The notes beneath the pieces were generated by a model. It saw only the letters and a program-made list of their open reading frames with translations. It did no database searches and had not been told where the DNA came from. 64,000 nt of DNA from Streptomyces sp. NBC_01244 (GTDB lineage Bacteria > Actinomycetota > Actinomycetes > Streptomycetales > Streptomycetaceae), in the NCBI RefSeq assembly GCF_035987325.1, contig NZ_CP108488.1, forward strand, positions 5,394,001 to 5,458,000. The letters run 5' to 3'. Position 1 is the stretch's first letter. Each line of letters starts with the position of its first letter. A program made the translations under genes and the position numbers. Below, in pieces: positions 41,896 through 50,655 of this stretch.

Positions 41896-42888
41896 ATGAG
41901 CAAGTCCACGCGCGCCCTCGGCGCGGCCCTGGGCGCGGTCGCCCTGACCGCATCGCTCGCCGCGTGCGGCGGCGACAGCCTGGAGAAGACCAAGGACGGG
42001 GGCTCCTCCGCCGCCGCCTCCGGGTCGTCCGAGGGTGGCAAGGGCGGCAAGCTGGTGATCGGTGCGGCCGGGTTCACCGAGTCCAACGTGCTGGCCGAGC
42101 TGTACGCGCAGATCCTGAAGGACGCCGGTTACAGCACCTCGATCACCACGGTCAACAACCGTGAGCTGTACGAACCCTCGCTGGAGAAGGGCGAGATCGA
42201 CGTCGTCCCGGAGTACGCGGCGACCCTCGCGGAGTTCCTCAACGCCAAGGTGAACGGCTCCAAGGCGCCGACGGACAAGCCGGTCGCGTCGAGCGACGTG
42301 GCGGCGACGGTGGTGGCCCTGGAGAAGCTGGCGGGTCCGCTGGGGCTGAAGGCGCTGCCCGCGGGCTCGGCGGTCGACCAGAACGCCTTCGCGGTGAGCA
42401 AGGAATTCGCCACGAAGAACAATCTCAAGACCCTTTCCGATCTGGGCAAGTCCGGTCTGAAGGTGAAGATCGCGGCCGGTGACGAATGCGCGGTGCGGCC
42501 CTTCTGCGCACCCGGATTGAAGACCACATACGGAATCGATGTTTCCGGTATCGACCCCAAGGGCGTCGGAACCCCGCAGGCCAAGCAGGCGGTGAAGGAC
42601 GGCGCCGACCAGCTCGTCCTCACCACCACCACGGACGCCACCCTCGACAGCTTCGGCCTGGTCCTCCTGGAGGACGACAAGAAGCTCCAGAACGCCGACA
42701 ACGTGCTCCCGGTGGTCAACGCCAAGGACGCCGGCGCCCCCGAGATCGCGGCCGCCCTCGACAAGATCACCAAGGCGCTCACCACGGCCGACCTGGTCGA
42801 GTTGAACCGCAAGATCGACGCCGAGCGCGCCAAGCCGGCCGATGTCGCGAAGGCCTATCTGGAGTCCAAGGGCCTTCTGAAGAAGTAG
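41896..42888 (+). CDS. OpuC-type osmolyte-binding lipoprotein
   Basis: The 330-residue protein has a lipoprotein signal with lipobox LAAC (SLAACGGDSLEKTKD) and an OpuAC-type substrate-binding domain: KLVIGAAGFTESNVLAELYA, then VVPEYAATLAEFLNA and QLVLTTTTDATLDSFGLVLL. It would capture glycine betaine or a related osmolyte outside the membrane for the permease pair. The ATG has GAAGGAGA upstream. It belongs to the same rightward operon as the permeases. Confidence 0.93.
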   Translation: MSKSTRALGAALGAVALTASLAACGGDSLEKTKDGGSSAAASGSSEGGKGGKLVIGAAGFTESNVLAELYAQILKDAGYSTSITTVNNRELYEPSLEKGEIDVVPEYAATLAEFLNAKVNGSKAPTDKPVASSDVAATVVALEKLAGPLGLKALPAGSAVDQNAFAVSKEFATKNNLKTLSDLGKSGLKVKIAAGDECAVRPFCAPGLKTTYGIDVSGIDPKGVGTPQAKQAVKDGADQLVLTTTTDATLDSFGLVLLEDDKKLQNADNVLPVVNAKDAGAPEIAAALDKITKALTTADLVELNRKIDAERAKPADVAKAYLESKGLLKK

Positions 42889-42972
42889 GAGTTGCGCCTT
42901 TCGTACGGGACGTGCGGTAACTGCTCGGAAACAGATTCCCGGGCGGCTACCCCACACCCTGTCCACGCCCTG

Positions 42973-42978
42973 TAAATT
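42973..42978 (+). promoter_or_regulatory. Candidate -10 box of leaderless mRNA
   Basis: TAAATT lies seven bases before the ATG at 42986, and no Shine-Dalgarno is present. Confidence 0.45.
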
Positions 42979-42985
42979 TCAGGCC

Positions 42986-44131
42986 ATGCCCCGTGGACGC
43001 CACCGCAATCCCGAACCCCTTCACCGGCTGCTCACGCCGACGGCCGTCGCCGGTGTGTCCATAGCCGGCGCCGGCGCCGCCTGGCTGCTCGCGGAACCGA
43101 TGGCGCTGCGCCTGCTCGTGGCCCTCACCGCGGCCGCCGGCCTGGCCGGCGCCGTCGTCATGCGCGCGTGGGACCTGTCGGCCGGCCGCCGGGTCAGCGA
43201 GCTCGGGCGCGAGCGGGTCAAGGACGAGTGGCGCACGGACGAGCGGATAGCCGAGCTCGAATCCGACCTCGAAGAGGCCCGGGTGCTGCGCGGCAAGCTC
43301 GACGCCAAACTGCGCGCCAAGCGGGTCGAACTCGCGGGCCTGCGCGGGGAGCACGCGGCGCTGCTGCGCCGGTACGCCACCGCGGAGACCGAGCGGGCGA
43401 GCGCCCTGGAGGGCCGCCGGCTGCTGGCCATCGAGGCCGCGGCCCCGGCCGCTCCCGCCGCCCCGGGTCCCAAGGAACTTCCCGCCGTCTCAGAGGAGCG
43501 CACCAGCGCCGGCGCCGCCACCTCGGTGGGCTTCGCCCGCGCGCACGCCGCGCTCACGGCGCTGGCCGACAAGGCGGCCCGGGCCGCCGCGTCCGCCCCG
43601 GAGCCCCCGCGCGGGCCGGCGGCTCTCCCCGCCGCCCCGGCCGCCCGTGCCCTCCCGGCGGCTCCGGCCGCCCCCGCCGGCCCTGCCGCCCCCGTGCAGG
43701 CCGCCCCCGTGCCCGCCGCCCCCGCGAAGCCCGCCGAGCCGGAGTCGCACGCCCGCCCCGCGCTGACCGGCCCGGTGCCCGCGGGCCCGGCGGCGGCCGT
43801 CCCCGCACGCCGGCTCGCGGCCGCGGTGGCCCCGTACGCGGCGCAGCGCCGCCCGACCTCGCGCGTCGAGGGCGGCTTCGACTTCTTCGGTACGAAGACG
43901 GCCGCGCAGGTGCGCGCGGTCATCGAGTCCGTCCAGAACGAGGACCTCGCCGATGTCGTCGGCGCGGAGGCCCTCGCCGTCCACAAGGCGGAGTCCGCCC
44001 GGAGCGGGGCGGAGCCGGAGTTCAAGGCGGCCACCGACGAGCACCGTGCCGTGGGCCAGGTCATCGACCTCACCGCCCACGACGAGACGGAGCCGATCGA
44101 CGTGGTCCAGCTCCGCACCGCCATCTCCTAG
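42986..44131 (+). CDS. Membrane protein with coiled coil and Ala/Pro-rich region
   Basis: The 381-residue protein has two N-terminal hydrophobic segments (VAGVSIAGAGAAWLLAEPMA, LRLLVALTAAAGLAGAVVM). A charged coiled coil follows (about 70-135, RIAELESDLEEARVLRGKLD...), then a long Ala/Pro low-complexity stretch (about 145-270). A conserved-looking C-terminal segment ends it (GGFDFFGTKTAAQVRAVIES...). No family function is recognised. The start looks leaderless. It could be a scaffold at the membrane, but nothing in the neighbourhood proves that. Confidence 0.85.
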   Translation: MPRGRHRNPEPLHRLLTPTAVAGVSIAGAGAAWLLAEPMALRLLVALTAAAGLAGAVVMRAWDLSAGRRVSELGRERVKDEWRTDERIAELESDLEEARVLRGKLDAKLRAKRVELAGLRGEHAALLRRYATAETERASALEGRRLLAIEAAAPAAPAAPGPKELPAVSEERTSAGAATSVGFARAHAALTALADKAARAAASAPEPPRGPAALPAAPAARALPAAPAAPAGPAAPVQAAPVPAAPAKPAEPESHARPALTGPVPAGPAAAVPARRLAAAVAPYAAQRRPTSRVEGGFDFFGTKTAAQVRAVIESVQNEDLADVVGAEALAVHKAESARSGAEPEFKAATDEHRAVGQVIDLTAHDETEPIDVVQLRTAIS

Positions 44132-44210
44132 CGCGGCGCGTCGAACCAGCGGACGGCGCCGCGGTCCGGGCGGCCTCGAGCATGTCCACGGAGGCAGTGG
44201 TCGAGGGGCG

Positions 44211-44426
44211 CTAGAACAGCGGCAGTTGGCCCGGCAGCGGGGACAGGGTGAAGCCGTCCAGCGTCGGGGCGGCGGCGCCGAGGGTCACGCGGGCGCGGGA
44301 GCCGGGGCAGGAGACGAGGTCCCCGCGGCCCCGGCCCGCGGGCGGGTCGTGGCGGGCGATCCGACCGGCGGTGACGGCGCAGTCGCGGCCGCAGGAGGGG
44401 CAGGCCCGGCGGGGTGAAAGGGACAT
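44211..44426 (-). CDS. Small Cys-containing hypothetical protein
   Basis: The 71-residue frame starts MSLSPRRACPSCGRDCAVTA. Its C-P-S-C...C pattern with a later SCPGSRAR may bind zinc. Its C-terminus, LDGFTLSPLPGQLPLF, lies just past the convergent neighbour. It sits between the coiled-coil protein gene and nat. Coding status is supported by the ordered cysteines only. Confidence 0.55.
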   Translation of the reverse strand: MSLSPRRACPSCGRDCAVTAGRIARHDPPAGRGRGDLVSCPGSRARVTLGAAAPTLDGFTLSPLPGQLPLF

Positions 44427-44478
44427 CCCCCAAGTCTGCCCTGCCCCGCGGACATCGGCCCGCCCGACCGCTCCCGGG

Positions 44479-45378
44479 TCAGCGCCCCCGGGCGGCCGCC
44501 CAGCTGTCGTGGGCCCGGGCCACCCGGGTCCACAGGGCCGCGCGGTCGGTCGGGGTCAGGTCGTCGAGTGCGCGGCCGAAGACGCCTTCCAGCACGGTGT
44601 AGAACTCCTCCGGGCCGTCCAGCACGCGCTCCGTGTTCCCGTGCACCGGGTCGATCCGGCTCAGCACCCGTCCCCGCAGGGTGTCGATGCCGTCCGCGTC
44701 GCGCCGCAGGGCCGCGAAGGTCCGTACGAAACCGGAGTCCTCGGAGGTCGACAGCCGGACGTGTTCCGCCTCGAAGGCGGCCGCCGCGGCCGGTCCGGCG
44801 GGCTCCGCGCGGAAGTTCGCGAGCGGGGCGGAGCTGCCCGGGTTGCGGTAGAGCCAGCCCGTTCCGGGCAGCCGTTCCAGGGAGTAGGCGAAGGCCCCCT
44901 GGCGGTGGGAGCCTTCGCGCAGCGGCAGCGGCTCGTACGGGCCGTCGCCAAGCCCGGCGTCCACGTAGTAGACGCGGGTCCCGTCGGCTGCCGCCCCCGG
45001 CACGCGGACGGTGAGCGCCAGGTGGTCGCCGCTCACGCCCCGGACGGCGTCTTCGGCCTGCGATTCCATGTAGACGCCGCCGACATGGCGGGTGACCTCG
45101 TAGCCGAGGTGGTCCAGGAGCGCCGCGAAGGCGCCGTTGAGGTGGAAGCAGTAGCCGCCGCGACCGGCCGCGAAGCGGCGTGCCGTCAGCTCGGGGTCGA
45201 TGCCGGGGGCGCGGCCGAGCTGGATGTCGACGTTCTCGTACGGGACGCGCTCCAGGTGCGCCCGCTGGAGGGCGAACAGCCCCTCCACGGACGGCGCGCC
45301 GGGCTCCTCGATGCCGAGCCGCCGCAGGTAGGCGGCGTATATGCCGGGGTGCGGGTGTGTCTTGGTGCCGGAGGTCAT
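44479..45378 (-). CDS. Arylamine N-acetyltransferase
   Basis: The 299-residue enzyme has the NAT Cys-His-Asp triad: Cys77 in GRGGYCFHLNGAFAALL, His119 in VSGDHLALTVRVP and Asp140 in RVYYVDAGLGDG. It transfers acetyl (or other acyl) groups from CoA to arylamines or hydrazines. Some actinobacterial homologues make natural product amides, but none are nearby. The start is ATG at 45378. Confidence 0.94.
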   Translation of the reverse strand: MTSGTKTHPHPGIYAAYLRRLGIEEPGAPSVEGLFALQRAHLERVPYENVDIQLGRAPGIDPELTARRFAAGRGGYCFHLNGAFAALLDHLGYEVTRHVGGVYMESQAEDAVRGVSGDHLALTVRVPGAAADGTRVYYVDAGLGDGPYEPLPLREGSHRQGAFAYSLERLPGTGWLYRNPGSSAPLANFRAEPAGPAAAAAFEAEHVRLSTSEDSGFVRTFAALRRDADGIDTLRGRVLSRIDPVHGNTERVLDGPEEFYTVLEGVFGRALDDLTPTDRAALWTRVARAHDSWAAARGR

Positions 45379-45407
45379 GCGGGCAGCCTAGGCCGCGGGC
45401 AGCCCGG

Positions 45408-45461
45408 GCCGCGGGCTGGACGGCGGCCGCGGGCTGGACGGCGGCCGCGGGCTGCACGGTG
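45408..45461. repeat. Three 18-bp tandem units between nat and nuoD2
   Basis: GCCGCGGGCTGGACGGCG occurs at 45408 and 45426, and a variant with two changes follows at 45444, filling most of the short gap. Confidence 0.85.
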
Positions 45462-45474
45462 GCGGTGGGCCCGG

Positions 45475-46617
45475 CTACTTGTCGATGTCGCCGACGACGA
45501 AGAACAGCGAGCCGAGGATCGAGACCATGTCCGCGACGAGCTGCCCGGGCAGCAGTACCGCCAGCGCCTGGATGTTGTTGTACGAAGCCGAGCGCAGCTT
45601 GAGCCGGTACGGGGTCTTCTCGCCCTTGGAGACCAGGTAGTAGCCATTGATGCCGAGGGGGTTCTCGGTCCACGCGTAGGTCTCGCCCTCGGGCGCCTTC
45701 AGCACCTTCGGCAGCCGTTGGTTGATCGGGCCGGGCGCCAGCTCCGCCATCCGGTCCAGGCAGGCGACCGCGATGTCCAGTGCGTTGTGGGTCTGCTCCA
45801 GCAGCACCTCGAAGCGGGCCAGGCAGTCGCCCTCGGTGCGGGTGACGACCTTCAGGACGTCCTGGAGCTCGCCGTAGGCGAGGTACGGCTCGTCGCGGCG
45901 CAGGTCGAAGTCGACGCCCGAGGCGCGGGCGATCGGGCCGGAGACCCCGTACGCGTGGACGGCCTCGGCGGACAGGACGCCGACGCCGCGGGTGCGGGCG
46001 CGGAAGATCTCGTTGCCGCGCACCAGGTCGTCGTAGACGTGCATGCGCGTGTTGACGTCGGCGATGGCGGCGCGGGCCCGGCCCAGCCAGCCGGCCGGGA
46101 GGTCCTCCTTGAGGCCGCCGACCCGGTTGAACATGTAGTGCATGCGGCCGCCGGAGATCTCCTCCATGACGGCCTGAAGCTCCTCGCGCTCGCGGAACGC
46201 GTGGAAGATCGGGGTGATGCCGCCCAGCTCCAGGGGGTACGAGCCGAGGAACATCAGGTGGTTCAGGACCCGGTTCAGCTCGGCGAGCAGGGTCCGCATC
46301 CACACGGCCCGCTCGGGCACCTCCATGCCGAGCATCCGCTCGACGGCCATGACCACGCCCAGCTCGTTGGAGAACGCGGACAGCCAGTCGTGGCGGTTCG
46401 CGAGCATCACGATCTGGCGGTAGTCGCGGGCCTCGAAGAGCTTCTCGGCGCCGCGGTGCATGTAGCCGACCACCGGTTCGGCGCTCACGATGCGCTCGCC
46501 GTCCAGGACGAGGCGCAGGCGCAGCACGCCATGCGTGGAAGGGTGCTGGGGGCCGATGTTGAGCACCATGTCGGTGCTCTCCGCCGCGCCGCCGATGCCG
46601 ACCGTGGTCTCCGTCAT
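45475..46617 (-). CDS. nuoD: Orphan NADH-quinone oxidoreductase subunit D (NuoD2)
   Basis: The 380-residue protein is the 49-kDa (NuoD) subunit of complex I that forms the quinone pocket with Nuo[21 protein letters not shown] and [20 protein letters not shown] are family landmarks, and [20 protein letters not shown] is intact near the C-terminus. The other nuo genes are not in the window, so this is a second, isolated copy. Arg55 in MHRGAEKL matches the arginine that the complex I assembly factor NDUFAF7 methylates on the mitochondrial homologue. A MidA/NDUFAF7 gene lies 4 kb away. Confidence 0.93.
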   Translation of the reverse strand: MTETTVGIGGAAESTDMVLNIGPQHPSTHGVLRLRLVLDGERIVSAEPVVGYMHRGAEKLFEARDYRQIVMLANRHDWLSAFSNELGVVMAVERMLGMEVPERAVWMRTLLAELNRVLNHLMFLGSYPLELGGITPIFHAFREREELQAVMEEISGGRMHYMFNRVGGLKEDLPAGWLGRARAAIADVNTRMHVYDDLVRGNEIFRARTRGVGVLSAEAVHAYGVSGPIARASGVDFDLRRDEPYLAYGELQDVLKVVTRTEGDCLARFEVLLEQTHNALDIAVACLDRMAELAPGPINQRLPKVLKAPEGETYAWTENPLGINGYYLVSKGEKTPYRLKLRSASYNNIQALAVLLPGQLVADMVSILGSLFFVVGDIDK

Positions 46618-46729
46618 GGCGGCATTGTCTCAGCCGCCGGGGGTGACCCGTAGCTCGGTCCGGATTCCGGATCGGGGAGCGGCGGCCGACAGGTGGTGCG
46701 GGCCCGGCCCGCAGAACGGGTCACCGCCC

Positions 46730-46735
46730 TAGGGT
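46730..46735 (+). promoter_or_regulatory. Candidate -10 box of leaderless PH-domain operon
   Basis: TAGGGT lies six bases before the ATG at 46742, and only a G run lies between. Confidence 0.4.
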
Positions 46736-46741
46736 GGGGGG

Positions 46742-47233
46742 ATGGACACGGGGACAGAGGGTGGGACGGGGCTGCCCGAGTGGGTGGGCCTGCCGGGAGG
46801 GCTGCTGTCGCTGCGCAGGCTGGTGCTGGCGCTGTGGATGTCCCTCTTCACGGTGGTGACGGCCGTCGTGCTGGGGATGGCGGTCGGCCCGGGGTGGGCG
46901 GCGGTCGGCGGGTTCTGGCTGCTGGTGCTGGCCTGGGGCTGGGTGATGCTCGGACGGAACTGGCGGTCCTGGCGGTACGCGGAACGCGCCGACGACCTGC
47001 TGATCAGCCGGGGCGTGATGTGGCGGGAGCAGACCGTGGTGCCGTACGGGCGGATGCAGCTGGTGGAGGTGACCTCGGGCCCGCTGGAGCGCCGCTTCGG
47101 GCTGGCCTCCGTACAGCTCCACACGGCCGCGGCGGCGACCGACGCCAAGATCCCCGGACTCGCGCCCGAGGAGGCGGAACGGCTGCGCGACCGGCTGACG
47201 GAGCTCGGCGAGGCAAGGTCGGCGGGGCTGTGA
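46742..47233 (+). CDS. PH domain membrane protein, YdbS-like
   Basis: The 163-residue protein has two membrane helices (LVLALWMSLFTVVTAVVLGM and WAAVGGFWLLVLAWGWVMLG) and one bacterial PH (DUF304) domain: ADDLLISRGVMWREQTVVPY, then GRMQLVEVTSGPLERRFGLA, then LHTAAAATDAKIPGL. Members of this pair in Bacillus (YdbS/YdbT) lie in one operon. The start appears leaderless. Its stop overlaps the GTG of the next gene. Confidence 0.92.
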   Translation: MDTGTEGGTGLPEWVGLPGGLLSLRRLVLALWMSLFTVVTAVVLGMAVGPGWAAVGGFWLLVLAWGWVMLGRNWRSWRYAERADDLLISRGVMWREQTVVPYGRMQLVEVTSGPLERRFGLASVQLHTAAAATDAKIPGLAPEEAERLRDRLTELGEARSAGL

Positions 47234-48600
47234 CTCCTCCGGCGGGAGCAGAAGCAGGAGCAGGCGCAGAGGCAGGCGCAGGCGCAGGGGCGGGGCCCGC
47301 GGCCGGGCCCGGCCAGGAGCGGCGGTTGCATTTCCTCACCCCGCTGCGCCGTGCCTGGGTGCCGATCGCCGCGACCATCGGCATCGTCGCCCAGCAGGGC
47401 GAGAACGTCGCCGAGTGGGTGACGTCGGTTTCCACCGTCCTGCGGGTCCTCGGACTGGTCGCGCTGGTCCTCGCCTTCGGCCTGTACGGCTTCCTCAGCT
47501 GGTGGTTCACGCACTACGCCGTCACCGACACCGAACTGCGCATCCGCAGCGGGCTCCTCTTCCGCCGCACCGCGCACATCCGCCTCGACCGGATCCAGGC
47601 GGTCGACGTCACCCGCCCGCTGCTGGCCCGCGTCGCGGGCGTCGCCAAGCTGCGGCTCGACGTCATCGGCACCGAGGCCAAGGACGAGCTGGCCTTCCTC
47701 TCGGAGCAGGACGCCGTCTCGCTCCGCGCCGAGCTGCTGGCCCGCGCGGCCGGTTTCACCCCGGCCGAGGCCCCGCTCCTGGGCGAGGCCCCAGAACGGG
47801 AGCTGCTGCGCGTGGGGCCGCGCGACCTGGCGGTGTCCCTGCTGCTCACCCTGACCACCTGGGCGATCCTCGCCGGCGGGATCATCGGCCCCTCGCTGGT
47901 GTGGTGGTTCAGCTCCAACCCGTGGGTGGCCATCGTCGCCCTGCTCCCGGTCCTGGGCGCGATGTGGGCGGCCAGCGCGGGCCGGTTCCTCGCCGAGTAC
48001 GACTGGCGGGTCGCCGAGTCCCCGGACGGGCTCCGGCTCGACCACGGAATGCTCGACCGCGCCCACGAGACGGTGCCGCCGGGCCGGGTGCAGACCGTAC
48101 GGCTCGTCGAGCCGCTGCTGTGGCGCCGGCGCGGCTGGGTCCGGGTGGAGCTGGAGGTGGCCGGCTCGAAGAACGACGTCCTGGTGCCGGTGGCCACCCG
48201 GGCCGACGCCCATGCCGTCGTCGCCCGGGTGCTGCCAGGCGTCGACCTCGGGGGCCTCGTCTTCGAGCCCTCGCCCCGGAGCGGATCGCGCTGGGTGGTC
48301 CCGGTGTGGTGGAAGGGGTACGGCCTGGCCGTCTCCGCGGACGTGTTCGCCGCCCGCCACGGCCGCCTGTGCCGGCGTACGGAGATCGTCCCGCACGCCA
48401 AGGTGCAGAGCGTGCGCCACTCCCAGGGCCCCTGGCAGCGCGCCCGCGGCCTGGCCGACGTCCACGTGGACACCGGCGCGAACGGTACGGTCACGGCCCG
48501 CCTGCGCGGTGCGGCCCAGGCCGCCGAACTGCTCCACGCCCAGGCGGCCCGCTCCCGGACCTCCCGGGCCGCGGCCCGCCCGGACCGCTGGATGACCTGA
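47230..48600 (+). CDS. PH domain membrane protein, YdbT-like, three PH repeats
   Basis: The 456-residue protein has an Ala/Gly leader ([18 protein letters not shown], encoded by short GCAGGC-type DNA repeats), membrane helices, and three DUF304 PH-like repeats. The recurring pattern is RSGLLFRRTAHIRLDRIQAV, DHGMLDRAHETVPPGRVQTV and RHGRLCRRTEIVPHAKVQSV. It starts with GTG at 47230, overlapping the upstream gene by four bases (GTGA). Family roles in membrane stress are not proven. Confidence 0.9.
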   Translation: MTPPAGAEAGAGAEAGAGAGAGPAAGPGQERRLHFLTPLRRAWVPIAATIGIVAQQGENVAEWVTSVSTVLRVLGLVALVLAFGLYGFLSWWFTHYAVTDTELRIRSGLLFRRTAHIRLDRIQAVDVTRPLLARVAGVAKLRLDVIGTEAKDELAFLSEQDAVSLRAELLARAAGFTPAEAPLLGEAPERELLRVGPRDLAVSLLLTLTTWAILAGGIIGPSLVWWFSSNPWVAIVALLPVLGAMWAASAGRFLAEYDWRVAESPDGLRLDHGMLDRAHETVPPGRVQTVRLVEPLLWRRRGWVRVELEVAGSKNDVLVPVATRADAHAVVARVLPGVDLGGLVFEPSPRSGSRWVVPVWWKGYGLAVSADVFAARHGRLCRRTEIVPHAKVQSVRHSQGPWQRARGLADVHVDTGANGTVTARLRGAAQAAELLHAQAARSRTSRAAARPDRWMT

Positions 48601-48618
48601 TCGCCGGATGGCCTCATC

Positions 48619-48641
48619 GCCGGGCGGGCCCGAGGCCCGGC
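48619..48641. terminator. Hairpin between PH-domain gene and response regulator
   Basis: GCCGGGC at 48619-48625 pairs with GCCCGGC at 48635-48641. The hairpin lies in the gap between the two converging genes and is extended by further GC-rich sequence, so it may serve both. Confidence 0.45.
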
Positions 48642-48651
48642 GGGCCCGGCG

Positions 48652-49347
48652 CTAAGCCGCCCCGCCGCCGCCCGCGCGGACCAGCCCGGTCTCGTACGCC
48701 AGGACCACGACCTGCACCCGGTCGCGCAGGTTCAGCTTGGTCAGGATGCGGCCCACGTGGGTCTTGACGGTGGCCTCCGACAGGACCAGGCGGGCGGCGA
48801 TCTCGCCGTTCGACAGGCCCTGGGCGACCAGCAGCATGACCTCGCGCTCGCGCTCCGTCAGCCGCTCGACGTCCTTGTTCCGCGGTTCCGCCGAGGTCGA
48901 CGGCAGCATCGGCGCGAACCGGTCCAGCAGCCGGCGCGTCGTGGAGGGGGCGACGACCGCGTCGCCGCTGTGCACCGAGCGGATCGCGGCCAGCAGCTCG
49001 CCCGGCGGGACGTCCTTGAGCATGAACCCGCTCGCGCCCGCCTTCAGGCCCGAGAAGGCGTACTCGTCGAGGTCGAAGGTGGTCAGGATGATGACCTTGG
49101 GGTGTTCCTCGGGCTCGCAGATGCGGCGCGTCGCCTCGACCCCGTCGAGGCGGGGCATTCGGACGTCCATCAGCACCACGTCCACCTTGGTGGCCCGCAG
49201 CACCTCCAGCGCCTCCAGGCCGTCGCCGGCCTCGGCGACGACCTCCATGTCGGGCTGTGCGGCGAGCACCATCCGGAAACCGGTGCGCAGCAGTACTTGG
49301 TCGTCGACCAGCATCACGCGGATGGAGGGGCCGGTGGGGAAGGACAT
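48652..49347 (-). CDS. NarL/LuxR-type response regulator
   Basis: The 231-residue protein has a receiver domain (IRVMLVDDQVLLRTGFRMVL; phosphoacceptor Asp61 in VVLMDVRMPRLDG; conserved Lys in GFMLKDVPPGELL). A C-terminal LuxR helix-turn-helix follows (LTEREREVMLLVAQGLSNGE, then IAARLVLSEATVKTHVGRIL). It ends VRAGGGGAA. ATG at 49347 is preferred, though a GTG at 49353 overlaps the kinase stop (GTGA) and is also plausible. It works with the histidine kinase immediately upstream. Confidence 0.94.
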   Translation of the reverse strand: MSFPTGPSIRVMLVDDQVLLRTGFRMVLAAQPDMEVVAEAGDGLEALEVLRATKVDVVLMDVRMPRLDGVEATRRICEPEEHPKVIILTTFDLDEYAFSGLKAGASGFMLKDVPPGELLAAIRSVHSGDAVVAPSTTRRLLDRFAPMLPSTSAEPRNKDVERLTEREREVMLLVAQGLSNGEIAARLVLSEATVKTHVGRILTKLNLRDRVQVVVLAYETGLVRAGGGGAA

Positions 49348-49349
49348 GG

Positions 49350-50549
49350 TCACCTTTTCTTCAGGGGGAGCAGAGCGCTGATCCGGAAGCCGCCACCGGG
49401 CCGGGGGCCCGCGTCGAGGGTGCCTCCGACCATACCGATGCGTTCGCGCATGCCGATCAGCCCGTGTCCGGCGCCGTCCGCGCCGCCGTCCGTGTAGAGC
49501 TCGCGGGCCGCGCCCCGGCCGTCGTCCTCGACGAGCAGGCCCAGCCCGTCGTCGAAGTAGACGAGCCGCACGCTGGCCTTCGCGGTGGGGCCGCCGTGCT
49601 TGCGCGTGTTCGTCAGCGCCTCCTGGACGATCCGGTACGCCGTCAGCTCCACGCCGCTGGGCAGCTTGCGCGGGGCGCCCTCGACCTCGAAGTCCACGGC
49701 GAGCCCGGCCGCCCGTACCTGCTCGACCAGGACCTCGATCTGCTCCACGTCGGGCTGCGGCACGTAGTCCTCGGACTCCTGCGGCTCGCCGGTGCGCAGC
49801 ACGCCCAGCAGCCGGCGCATCTCGGCGAGGGCCAGGCGCCCGGTGCCGGAGATGGTCTGCAGGGCCTCCTTGGCCTGCTCGGGGGCCGCGTCCATCACGT
49901 AGGCGGCGCCGTCGGCCTGGACCACCATCACCGAGACGTTGTGCGCGACGACGTCGTGCAGCTCGCGGGCGATCCGGGCCCGCTCGGCGGCGACGGCCAC
50001 CTTGGCCTGGGCCGCGCGCTCCTGCTCCAGGCGCTGGTTGCGTTCGACGAGCTGGGCGTAATAGGCCCGGCGGGTGCGCAGGGAGTCGCCCATCACCCAG
50101 GCGAGGGCGAAGGGGACCATCAGGAAGGCGACGAAGAGCACGCTGTCGGTGGTGGAGGCGTTCTTGTCCACCCCCATGCGCAGGAAGTACAGCGGGGATG
50201 CGAGCAGCCCCCAGCCGAGGGCGGTGCGCGAGACCCAGCGCGGCACGTCGGAGGCGGCGACGGTGAAGAGGACGACGAGCATCGCTGAGTCGTAGAAACT
50301 CACCTGCGCGCCGATGGCCAGCTGGTAGAGGCCGGTGGCGACGGTGAGCCAGAACGCCGGCGCGGTCCGCCTGCGGCGCAGTCCCACGGCGGTGCTCAGC
50401 GCGACCACGCAGGGGGTGGCGAGCAGTGCGGAGCCGGTGCCCTGGTGCTCCGAGGCGACGATGGCCATCGAGAACCCGAAGAAGAGGACAGCCCAGAAGC
50501 TGTCGACGCCCGTCGGGTGTCTGCGGAGGAAATCGTAGAGGCGCTGCAC
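49350..50549 (-). CDS. Sensor histidine kinase, HisKA_3 type
   Basis: The 399-residue protein has about five N-terminal membrane helices (to about residue 155), a HisKA_3 dimerisation domain with phospho-His198 in ERARIARELHDVVAHNVSVM, and a HATPase_c domain (RIVQEALTNTRKHGGPTAKA N box, VEDDGRGA G1 and GHGLIGMRERIGMVGG G2). Little of it is extracytoplasmic, so the signal may be membrane state. GTG at 50549 has TACTCT seven bases upstream and looks leaderless. It is coupled to the response regulator. Confidence 0.93.
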   Translation of the reverse strand: MQRLYDFLRRHPTGVDSFWAVLFFGFSMAIVASEHQGTGSALLATPCVVALSTAVGLRRRRTAPAFWLTVATGLYQLAIGAQVSFYDSAMLVVLFTVAASDVPRWVSRTALGWGLLASPLYFLRMGVDKNASTTDSVLFVAFLMVPFALAWVMGDSLRTRRAYYAQLVERNQRLEQERAAQAKVAVAAERARIARELHDVVAHNVSVMVVQADGAAYVMDAAPEQAKEALQTISGTGRLALAEMRRLLGVLRTGEPQESEDYVPQPDVEQIEVLVEQVRAAGLAVDFEVEGAPRKLPSGVELTAYRIVQEALTNTRKHGGPTAKASVRLVYFDDGLGLLVEDDGRGAARELYTDGGADGAGHGLIGMRERIGMVGGTLDAGPRPGGGFRISALLPLKKR

Positions 50550-50556
50550 GTAACCC

Positions 50557-50562
50557 AGAGTA
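50557..50562 (-). promoter_or_regulatory. Candidate -10 box of leaderless kinase/regulator operon
   Basis: TACTCT on the minus strand lies seven bases before the GTG start at 50549. Confidence 0.45.
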
Positions 50563-50642
50563 GGGACAGCAGATAGGTGCTGGAGTCAACCAGAGGGGCG
50601 ATCCGTCCGGGACGCGAGTACTACCGCAGGTGGAGGCGACCA

Positions 50643-50648
50643 TAACCT
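50643..50648 (+). promoter_or_regulatory. Candidate -10 box of leaderless methyltransferase mRNA
   Basis: TAACCT lies seven bases before the ATG at 50656. A GTG at 50653 is an alternative start. Confidence 0.45.
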
Positions 50649-50655
50649 TTCAGTG

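Noticed and set aside
46693..48600. A single long protein covering both PH-domain genes
   Set aside because: The first PH gene is in a different frame with its own stop, overlapping the GTG start of the second by four bases. Only the part from 47230 has protein-like composition.
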